Assembly (NCBI RefSeq): GCF_900086725.1
Contig: NZ_LT574837.1
Location: 662,760 to 726,759 of the forward strand
Direction: 5' to 3'
Source of the DNA: Bariatricus massiliensis
Lineage (GTDB): Bacteria > Bacillota > Clostridia > Lachnospirales > Lachnospiraceae
DNA length: 64,000 nucleotides
A program made the translations under genes and the position numbers. Under the pieces are notes generated by a model. The model searched no databases. It saw only the letters and a list, made by a program, of their open reading frames with translations, and was not told the origin of the DNA. Positions 57,908-64,000 of this stretch are shown piece by piece (positions within the stretch are counted from its first letter, which is position 1; each line of letters opens with the position of its first letter).

Positions 57908-58171
57908 ACTTAGCTATTTTTTGAGTAGTTCTACATTGTTTATGTGATATAATCTTTTGGTTTATACCAGTGACTTTCTATATGATTAAGATTTACCGGC
58001 CCATATTTTAATAACACTCTTATAATATTCTGATTTTCTCTCACTTTATCATCGACTTTTTTCTTATGTCAATAATATTTACATTAGATTTTCTTATGTA
58101 ATATATGTCATTTTCTAATTTTACTTTTTGGCTATTTACCGTTATGATAATTTTAAAAGGAGGTTCTAATC
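57908..58171. other. AT-rich upstream region of the flavodoxin gene
   Basis: No reading frame of note is present. It must hold the promoter of the gene at 58172, but no clear hexamer pair was found. Confidence 0.4.
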
Positions 58172-58711
58172 ATGAATATTCTAATAATTAATGGAAGTCC
58201 ACATACCAAAGGAACAACTGCATTGCTGCGCGACAAATTTGCAGAAGGTGCTGCTTCTGCCGGTCATAATATCACTACTTTTCATGCCTGTAAAGAAGAG
58301 CTTCATCCTTGTACCGGCTGTGATCATTGCCGTACTACAGAAAATGGATGTATTTATAAAGATGGAATGGAAACACTAAACCCACTCCTGAAAAATGCGG
58401 ATTGTGTCGTGTTCGTGACTCCCTTATACTATTTTGGAATGAGTTCCCAGATGAAAATGGTCATTGACCGTTTCTATGCCAATAACGCAGCCCTTCGCAG
58501 CCTGAAAAAGAAAGCGATTCTTTTAGCTGCATGCGGAGATACTGACAGTTGGACTTTAGACGCACTTCACCAACACTACCTAAATATCTGCCAATACCTT
58601 CACTGGGAAGATCTTGGATCTATTCAGGCAATAGGCATGTACACCAGAGAAGATATTGAAAACAGTGATTACCCCAAAGCTGCGAAGATATTAGGCCAGT
58701 CCCTCGTCTAA
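58172..58711 (+). CDS. Flavodoxin-like NADPH-dependent FMN reductase
   Basis: This is a 179-residue protein with the FMN loop NGSPHTKGTTALLRDKF, a cysteine pair region CTGCDHCRTTENGC and the flavin contact block VTPLYYFGMSSQMKMVIDR. It belongs to the same group as 11288-11809 and 31098-31637. The ribosome site AAAGGAGG is strong. It is followed by a hairpin and a LysR gene in the same direction; that LysR protein may control it. Confidence 0.9.
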   Translation: MNILIINGSPHTKGTTALLRDKFAEGAASAGHNITTFHACKEELHPCTGCDHCRTTENGCIYKDGMETLNPLLKNADCVVFVTPLYYFGMSSQMKMVIDRFYANNAALRSLKKKAILLAACGDTDSWTLDALHQHYLNICQYLHWEDLGSIQAIGMYTREDIENSDYPKAAKILGQSLV

Positions 58712-58730
58712 AATAGTAAAAAATTTCCCC

Positions 58731-58770
58731 TATGCAATATTCGTCTCGATTCGAATATTGCATATTTTTT
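58731..58770 (+). terminator. Hairpin terminator after the flavodoxin gene, overlapping the LysR promoter
   Basis: TATGCAATATTCG pairs perfectly with CGAATATTGCATA (13 bp) and is followed by six T. The right arm contains the TTGCAT -35 of the next promoter, so the dyad may also be the LysR operator. Confidence 0.75.
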
Positions 58771-58785
58771 GTGCAGTGTTATAAT
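58758..58785 (+). promoter_or_regulatory. LysR gene promoter
   Basis: TTGCAT (58758-58763) and a perfect TATAAT (58780-58785) are 16 bp apart, ~40 bp before the LysR start codon. The -35 lies inside the hairpin. Confidence 0.55.
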
Positions 58786-58826
58786 GATTTGTAACCTGTA
58801 TTTATGTTTATTAGAAAGGATTTATT

Positions 58827-59702
58827 ATGAATCTTTCCAAATACGATATACTTCTAAAAGTAATTGAACTTGGCAGTTTCACCAAAGTAGCAGATCTCAT
58901 TGGATATACGCAGTCTGCCGTCAGTCAGGTAATACATTCTCTGGAAAATGAACTGGGAACCGTTTTATTACTGCGCAGCCGTTCCGGGATTTCTCTTACA
59001 ACTGAGGGTGAAATTCTGCTTCCCTATATTCAGAATATAATCAACGACCAGCACGCACTTGCTGAACAAATCAACCAGTTGCACGGTCTTGTTCAGGGCA
59101 CGATACGTATTGGATCATTTCATTCTATTGGATGCTATATTCTTCCTCCTCTGATAAAAGGATTCCAAGAATTATACCCCAATATCACTTTTGAGATTTC
59201 AGAAGGAGATTTTACTGAAGTAGAACATGGTCTTTCTGCAGGACAATTTGATATTGGTCTTATTGCAATTCAAAATATTACCAATTTTGAGACTATTACC
59301 TTAAAGAAAGACCAGTTATTTGTCCTTCTTCCAGAAGATCATCCTTTGGCTGATGAGCTGTTTTTCCCGATAGAATCCCTGAAAACCGAACCTTTTATTT
59401 ATCTGGATGAAGGCAATGATAATGATAGCCAGATTATTTTCAAAGCAAACCATATATCACCAAATATCAAATATTCTTCGAAAGAAGATAATACAGTCCT
59501 TTCTATGGTTGAGAATGGTCTGGGTATTGCAATCCTTCCGGAATTAGTGGTGTCCAGAACCTGTTTCCGGGTAATTCCCAAAAGGACCGCCCACCCCTAC
59601 TACCGTACGCTTGGAATCGCTGTAAAAGATAGAAAACGTACTTCAATTGCTGTGAGAGAGTTTATTTCGTATACGCAAAAACAGTACGCTGCTCTCCCTT
59701 GA
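58827..59702 (+). CDS. LysR-family transcriptional regulator
   Basis: This is a 291-residue LysR protein. The helix-turn-helix is SKYDILLKVIELGSFTKVADLIGYTQSAVSQVIHSLE. The effector domain has IRIGSFHSIGCYILPP, GDFTEVEHGL and GLGIAILPELVV, close to CysL/CynR-like proteins. It lies downstream of the flavodoxin gene with a promoter of its own. The effector is unknown. Confidence 0.92.
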   Translation: MNLSKYDILLKVIELGSFTKVADLIGYTQSAVSQVIHSLENELGTVLLLRSRSGISLTTEGEILLPYIQNIINDQHALAEQINQLHGLVQGTIRIGSFHSIGCYILPPLIKGFQELYPNITFEISEGDFTEVEHGLSAGQFDIGLIAIQNITNFETITLKKDQLFVLLPEDHPLADELFFPIESLKTEPFIYLDEGNDNDSQIIFKANHISPNIKYSSKEDNTVLSMVENGLGIAILPELVVSRTCFRVIPKRTAHPYYRTLGIAVKDRKRTSIAVREFISYTQKQYAALP

Positions 59703-59857
59703 TTTTTGTGTTTAATTCCCGGTATTTTTGATAGAATTCACAGACTTCCTTCTTCCCAACAATCCTATCCTCTATATGGCTGGTATTTTAAATGAGTTTC
59801 AGGGAGAGAACAAGTATCTGCTCTAACAGCATCGTCCTGCCCCCTGTTTTTATACGT
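59703..59857. other. Convergent intergenic spacer
   Basis: No gene is visible between the convergent LysR and kinase genes. CAGGG and CCCTG occur ~45 bp apart near 59801-59846, too loose to call a terminator. Confidence 0.35.
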
Positions 59858-61153
59858 TCATCTTGCGCTTTCCTTTTTGTACAAAGGCATTTCTACTGTG
59901 AATACAATTCTCCTGTCCAACGTCTTTACCCCTATCGTCCCGCCATGTAGTTCTATAATCTTTTTTACTATGGGAAGTCCAAGCCCGGTTCCCTCCTCCG
60001 AGAGCCTTGCCTGATTTCCTTTATAAAACCGTTCAAAAATACAGGTTGTATCAATCTTGTCAGGGTCTTCCAGCTCATTAGACAGTTCAATTTGGACAAA
60101 ATCTTTCCTCTTCCTTCCGTCTAATCTGATTTCAGTTTGGGGCCGGCTGTATTTTTTTGCGTTGTCCAACAGATTCCCCATGGCACGCATAAACCGTTCT
60201 TCATCTGCCAGTATGACGGTGTCTTGAAATTCTACCTCCATCACCCATTTGAAATCCATATTTTTCAGAATGCTTCCATATTCAAAGTTGATATAATCCA
60301 AGAGCTTATTTAATTTTACGGGCTGAAGATTTAAATGATAATCACTTTGTGTCAATCGTGTGTATTCAAACAGCTGGTCCACCATCGTTTTCATATTTCC
60401 CAGCCGCCGGTCAATCACTTCCAAATACTGTCCGCATTTCTCTTTGTCACTGAACCCGTCTTCCTTCATAAGCTCAGTATACCCGATAATCGAGGTGAGC
60501 GGTGTCCTTAAATCATGTGAAATATCCGCAATCAGACGGTTCTTTTGTTCCTCCTGCTCCTTTTCCCTGTCCTGTTTCTCCTTCAAGGCTAAAGACATAT
60601 TGTTGATTCCCAGACTTAGCTCTGCCAATTCATCCTGATATTTTACTTTTATCTGCCTGCCGAATCCATTCTTTTCTATCTGCCGGACTTCACTGGTGAT
60701 ATATTGGATATAGTTTACCTTGCTTTTCACTAGAAACCGAAAGCTGAATACAAATATAAAAATCAATACAACGAATATAATATAAAGAATACCGGAGATA
60801 AGCAGGCCCTGCTGCTCCGTCATCTCTCTGACTGCTTTCTGCACGGCCGGTACCTGTATCGCGAATCCGGAAAGGAATACAAGAGCAATGACAACGGCAA
60901 GGGATACGACAACCGATAACAGCAGATAATTTCCAAGACCGTTTTTTCCATATTTTGAAAACAGAAAACAAACTACACCGAATACTGCAAGCGCTAACAA
61001 TCCACCGAAAAACCTCAGTCCGTCCGTGTCAGAATATATACCTTTCATTTTCAAGTACCGAGCCAGCAGGTCCATTTCATCGTATACGAATTTCCCCGAT
61101 GCGGCTCCCACCAATATACCGGTAACATGTCTGACCTGTATTTTATATCTCAT
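59858..61153 (-). CDS. Sensor histidine kinase, VanS-like
   Basis: This is a 431-residue kinase with several N-terminal hydrophobic segments (FGGLLALAVFGVVCFLFS, LLLSVVVSLAVVIALVFL, ILYIIFVVLIFIFVFSF). A HAMP-like region (NGFGRQIKVKYQDELAELSLGINNM), phosphoacceptor IADISHDLRTPLTSIIGYTE, N box AMGNLLDNAKKYS, and G box GTGLGLPIVKKI follow. It overlaps the regulator gene by 4 bp. Such VanS-like kinases often monitor the cell envelope. Confidence 0.92.
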   Translation of the reverse strand: MRYKIQVRHVTGILVGAASGKFVYDEMDLLARYLKMKGIYSDTDGLRFFGGLLALAVFGVVCFLFSKYGKNGLGNYLLLSVVVSLAVVIALVFLSGFAIQVPAVQKAVREMTEQQGLLISGILYIIFVVLIFIFVFSFRFLVKSKVNYIQYITSEVRQIEKNGFGRQIKVKYQDELAELSLGINNMSLALKEKQDREKEQEEQKNRLIADISHDLRTPLTSIIGYTELMKEDGFSDKEKCGQYLEVIDRRLGNMKTMVDQLFEYTRLTQSDYHLNLQPVKLNKLLDYINFEYGSILKNMDFKWVMEVEFQDTVILADEERFMRAMGNLLDNAKKYSRPQTEIRLDGRKRKDFVQIELSNELEDPDKIDTTCIFERFYKGNQARLSEEGTGLGLPIVKKIIELHGGTIGVKTLDRRIVFTVEMPLYKKESAR

Positions 61154-61833
61154 ATTTTATAACCTGCTCCCCACACCGTCTTTATATATTGGAACTCCTG
61201 CCCCTTCCCTTCTATTTTCTCCCTTAAATTAGAGATATGCATCAGCACCGTATTATCATTTTCTGCAAATTCTTCACGCCAGACCTGCTCATAAATCTGG
61301 CATATTGTCAGAACAATCCCCCGGTTCTTCATCAGCAGTTCAAGAATGGAAAATTCTTTGGGTGTCAGCCTGATTTCTTCCCCTTTCATCCATACCTGCC
61401 TTGTCTGTCCGTTTAATACCAGCTCTTTATACTGCATCGTTTTGGAAACTGCGTTTTCATTATATTGCTTATACCGCCGCAGCTGGGCCTTTACTCTCGC
61501 GATCAGCTCGATTGGATTAAAGGGTTTTACAACATAATCGTCTGCCCCGACCATCAAACCCTGTACCTTGTCTATATCCTGTGATTTGGCAGACATGAAT
61601 ATAATCGGAATCTGCGATTTTTCGCGGATTTGTATGCAGGCGTCCATTCCATCGATTCCCGGCATCATAATATCAAGCAGAATCAAATCGATTTTATGAT
61701 TGTCAAGAATTTCAAGCGCCTTCCCCGCATCTTCACATTTGATATAAGGCAGTCCTTCATTTTCTAGATAGATTCCTACCATGTTCCGGATATCCGCATC
61801 ATCATCCACAATCAATACATAACCGTCGTTCAA
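61150..61833 (-). CDS. OmpR/PhoB-family response regulator, VanR-like
   Basis: This is a 227-residue regulator. The start is the TTG at 61833, because GGGAGGG lies 8-9 bp upstream and the receiver fold begins there (GYVLIVDDDADIRNM). The ATG at 61923 would add 30 residues with no domain. The phosphoacceptor is in ILLDIMMPGIDG and K is in VVKPFNPIEL. The winged helix ends with NTVLMHISNLREKI and TVWGAGYKI. It is co-encoded with the kinase downstream and may also be co-transcribed with the methyltransferase upstream. Confidence 0.92.
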   Translation of the reverse strand: MNDGYVLIVDDDADIRNMVGIYLENEGLPYIKCEDAGKALEILDNHKIDLILLDIMMPGIDGMDACIQIREKSQIPIIFMSAKSQDIDKVQGLMVGADDYVVKPFNPIELIARVKAQLRRYKQYNENAVSKTMQYKELVLNGQTRQVWMKGEEIRLTPKEFSILELLMKNRGIVLTICQIYEQVWREEFAENDNTVLMHISNLREKIEGKGQEFQYIKTVWGAGYKI

Positions 61834-61924
61834 TGCCCAATCCCTCCCTATCTGTTCCTCCACTTCATTATCTGTGCGGCGTTCAGCAAAACACCAATAA
61901 CAGATAAAATAGAACAACTCCATT

Positions 61925-62479
61925 TTAACACCTGTTTGTCATAGTGAAAACATATGCCGGAGGTAAATTTTTTAATTCGAAAGACATATGTTCAATGTTG
62001 AACCAGTATTGAAAAAGCTTTTTCTTCAATAACGTGTATTGAAATGTAATAAATCTTCCCCCCTCTCCCATAGCCTTCTTTGTTGCGTGGAATATTTTTT
62101 TAGAAACTTGCGGCGGCAACGATGTAAAGGGCAGGCCAGAAATAATATAATCGGCCTGCGGTATCCCGCGGCTGTGCAGATAGTGAAGAATATCTGCCGC
62201 ATCGCCGTGAATGACATACACATTCTGCTTATTTGCGTAACGTTCTTTTAAAATTTCGTAGAACTGCTCATTCTGCTCAATCACAAGAAGCACCGTATCT
62301 TCTTTTTTCCTCAACACGATCTGCTCCGTAAACACTCCGGTTCCCGGGCCGTATTCGACGATACAGCCACATTCTTGGAAGCAGACAGATTCCACCATTT
62401 TTCTTGCGAGATACCTGCTGCTTGGCGCTACCGCCCCTATTTTGGACGGATGTTTCATGTATTCCAGTAAAAACTGCAT
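61925..62479 (-). CDS. SAM-dependent methyltransferase, phospholipid N-methyltransferase (PmtA)-like
   Basis: This is a 184-residue methyltransferase. The start FLLEYMKHPSKIGAVAPSS and the SAM motif IVEYGPGTGVFTEQI are typical of the PmtA/rRNA-adenine-methyltransferase-like group; GDAADILHYL and SGLPFTSLP follow. The N-terminal KHPSKIGAVAPSS is characteristic of PmtA-type lipid methyltransferases, which methylate phosphatidylethanolamine. Bacterial relatives in Firmicutes are poorly studied. It lies ~90 bp upstream of the VanR-like gene and in the same direction. Confidence 0.82.
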   Translation of the reverse strand: MQFLLEYMKHPSKIGAVAPSSRYLARKMVESVCFQECGCIVEYGPGTGVFTEQIVLRKKEDTVLLVIEQNEQFYEILKERYANKQNVYVIHGDAADILHYLHSRGIPQADYIISGLPFTSLPPQVSKKIFHATKKAMGEGGRFITFQYTLLKKKLFQYWFNIEHMSFELKNLPPAYVFTMTNRC

Positions 62480-62604
62480 TTTATGTTCCTCCCTGTCTTA
62501 TGATTTGCATCTGTAAAAAATCATAGCAGTGAGGTCTAAACATCCAGTAAAATAAACATAAATTTTTCTTTAGGATTTATGATGTCAAAATGCTCCCATC
62601 TTTT

Positions 62605-63753
62605 CTATTGCCCGAATATTTCTTCTGCCTTTTTCATATTTTCCCGAATATTTACGCCAAAGGGGCATCTTTTCTCGCATACACCGCAGGCGATACATTC
62701 GCCGGCGTGATGTGGAAGAAGGGCATAGTGCTCCCGGACCGTCTCCGGAACTGTCTTTTGCGCCTTCGCAAGATTCAGGAATTTCGTGACCGACGCCACA
62801 TCTATCTTTTTCGGACACGGCGCACAATGGCTGCAGTACATACAGTGTCCCTGCCAGCTGATATTGGGAAACGAGGCAAACGCCAGCGCATAATCCTTAT
62901 CTTCTTCAGCAGCCTCCTCATAGGCAAGGCTGGTTTCCAGCTCCTCCACACTGTGGGCTCCCACAAGGGCCGATGATGCTCCGGGGCGGGTCAGGGCATA
63001 ATGGAGGCACTGGTTGACCGTTAAGGCTTTGCCCGCCGGTGACATCGTTTCCTCCAGCAAATCTCCGCCCCCGAACGCTTTCATCACGGTAATGCCAATC
63101 CCGCGCTGCTGGCAGATTTCATATAACCGCTGTCTCTGAGGATCCATATTTACCAAGGGGGCCTCATAATTTTCATCTTTCCAGAGTTCTTCCACATCTT
63201 CACTGGCAGGCTGCAGGTCATAACACGGGTTCACACTGAACATCAGGACTTCTATAAATCCACTTTCGGCGGCCGCAAGCGCCACCTGTGGGTTATGGCT
63301 GCTGAGCCCTACATGATGGATTCGCCCCGCCTTCTTCAAATCCAGTACGTACGGCAACACCGGCCCGTTTACAATCGTCTCCCAGTCCTTCATAGAATCC
63401 ACATAGTGAATCATGCCCACGTCAACAAAATCCGTCTGCAGTAAGGCCATCATTTCTTTAAAACCTTTTTTTACCTCATCCAAATCCCGTGTGCGTTTAT
63501 ACTGTCCCTCTTTCCACACGGAGCAGATATGGGATTGGATGATGAACTTGTCTCTTCTTCCCTCCAAAGCCTTGCCCACGGCCCGGCGCACCTCAGGGTT
63601 GGACGTATATAAGTCAAAATAGTTGATTCCATTTTTCTCAGCAAAGTCAAAGAGCCTTCCGGCCATTTGACATCCATCCTCCCCAAATCCCTCGCAGCCC
63701 ATACCTATTTCACTGATTTTCAATCCGGTACTGCCCAAATTTCTATAGTTCAT
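62605..63753 (-). CDS. Aldo/keto reductase with C-terminal 4Fe-4S ferredoxin-like domain
   Basis: This is a 382-residue protein of the same type as 6585-7727. The barrel has D and Y in NYFDLYTSNPEVR (the usual tyrosine position differs), QSHICSVWKEGQ in place of the lysine region, and H in VGMIHYVDSM. The expected lysine of the tetrad is not evident, so it may be catalytically unusual. The C-terminus holds CMYCSHCAPCPKK and CIACGVCEKRCPFG, giving two 4Fe-4S clusters. It directly follows a flavodoxin-like gene that enters from the right edge (18 bp gap), so the two probably form an electron-transfer pair. Confidence 0.88.
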   Translation of the reverse strand: MNYRNLGSTGLKISEIGMGCEGFGEDGCQMAGRLFDFAEKNGINYFDLYTSNPEVRRAVGKALEGRRDKFIIQSHICSVWKEGQYKRTRDLDEVKKGFKEMMALLQTDFVDVGMIHYVDSMKDWETIVNGPVLPYVLDLKKAGRIHHVGLSSHNPQVALAAAESGFIEVLMFSVNPCYDLQPASEDVEELWKDENYEAPLVNMDPQRQRLYEICQQRGIGITVMKAFGGGDLLEETMSPAGKALTVNQCLHYALTRPGASSALVGAHSVEELETSLAYEEAAEEDKDYALAFASFPNISWQGHCMYCSHCAPCPKKIDVASVTKFLNLAKAQKTVPETVREHYALLPHHAGECIACGVCEKRCPFGVNIRENMKKAEEIFGQ

Positions 63754-63771
63754 ATTTTCCCTTTCTTTCCG

Positions 63772-64000
63772 CTAAATCCACTTTTGTATATCTGCTTTTG
63801 CGCTCTTGACGCTGCCGCCCCGGATAGGCAGTCCCTTTTCCACCTTCGCCCCCGGGCACAGCCTGCGGATGTCGTTTTCACTGTTCCCCATCCCGCTTCC
63901 CTCATGGGTACAGAACGGCTTTATCGTTTTTCCTGTAAAATCAAAATGCTCCAAAAGGGTAAACACTGCCATAGGCATCGTCCCCCAATAGTTGGGATAC
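63772..64000 (-). CDS. Flavodoxin-like protein, C-terminal part (5' end beyond right edge)
   Basis: The frame is open from base 64000 to a TAG at 63772, with the N-terminus outside the window. Visible parts are YPNYWGTMPMAVFTLLEHFDF and PFCTHEGSGMGNSENDIRRL, then a short tail. This is the C-terminal half of a flavodoxin like the flavodoxin domain of the fusion at 25530-26972 (PFCTSHSSGIGSS). It precedes the iron-sulfur aldo/keto reductase gene by 18 bp. Confidence 0.85.
   Translation of the reverse strand, partial: YPNYWGTMPMAVFTLLEHFDFTGKTIKPFCTHEGSGMGNSENDIRRLCPGAKVEKGLPIRGGSVKSAKADIQKWI

Noticed and set aside
57901..57960. A fourth triple-repeat site near TTTGAGT and TGTTTATGT upstream of the 27-residue protein
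   Set aside because: The two similar words are 17 bp apart instead of the 20 bp seen at promoter C, so the 11-bp phasing is broken.

Overview
The window reads as chromosomal DNA of an anaerobic Firmicute, most likely a Clostridia/Lachnospiraceae-type gut bacterium. Supporting signs are strong AGGAGG-type ribosome sites with several TTG/GTG starts, sigma-A-like promoters, an iron-containing butanol-dehydrogenase-type enzyme, a fused FeoA-FeoB ferrous iron transporter, ROK and GntP sugar genes, many flavodoxin-like proteins and ferredoxin-type aldo/keto reductases. No phage, insertion sequence, CRISPR array, tRNA or rRNA was recognised. The taxon is inferred from gene content only.

Layout. 0-7.7 kb: a repeat-containing secreted protein running off the left edge, a GHKL sensor kinase and convergent LytTR regulator, a catalase with a PerR/Fur-like box, a frameshifted membrane gene, and a ferredoxin-type aldo/keto reductase. 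7.8-19.6 kb: a run of minus-strand genes (Ntn amide hydrolase lipoprotein, adenylate-forming enzyme, ABC exporter, two cyclophilin-like lipoproteins, DUF3737, LysE exporter, flavodoxin, an alcohol dehydrogenase remnant, a MalY/PatB lyase and a metallo-beta-lactamase-fold lipase-like enzyme). 19.9-25.5 kb: a sugar or polyol operon (dehydrogenase, GntP permease, fructokinase carrying an N-terminal HPr/Crh-like domain) divergent from a ROK regulator, with two palindromic operators between them. 25.5-34.2 kb: a long redox operon with a two-component system inside it and a divergent LysR regulator. 34.2-37.2 kb: a LacI regulator plus GH127 arabinofuranosidase, with two perfect LacI operators flanking a consensus promoter. 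37.3-42.5 kb: FeoAB, a zinc/cadmium-type P-ATPase with a separately encoded metal-binding domain, and an ArsR regulator. 42.5-49.5 kb: small regulators, an HxlR/flavin reductase pair, and an SDR-carboxymuconolactone decarboxylase-cupin-AKR operon. 49.5-58 kb: an AT-rich island with a two-component system, paralogous two-TM membrane proteins, tiny membrane proteins, a CmpB-type membrane protein, a papain-like amidase and an amber-interrupted HXXEE gene. 58-64 kb: flavodoxin plus LysR, a VanRS-like system with a phospholipid-methyltransferase-like gene, and a flavodoxin followed by an aldo/keto reductase.

The most notable candidate for an undescribed system is the 49.5-57.9 kb island. Three of its promoters carry the same architecture: three contiguous 11-bp direct repeats, then an (A/T)TATTAAT box on one side and a -10 hexamer exactly 8 bp away on the other. 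This predicts a self-contained regulon of the island's own OmpR-type regulator, controlling only membrane and envelope proteins of unknown role. The island is bounded by two ~80-bp direct repeats (49/55 identical in the core). Other strong observations are the Crh-like domain (serine site kept, histidine site missing) fused to a fructokinase, and a lipoprotein that fuses flavodoxin to aldo/keto reductase.

All assignments come from reading the translated sequence and recognising motifs; no database search was run.
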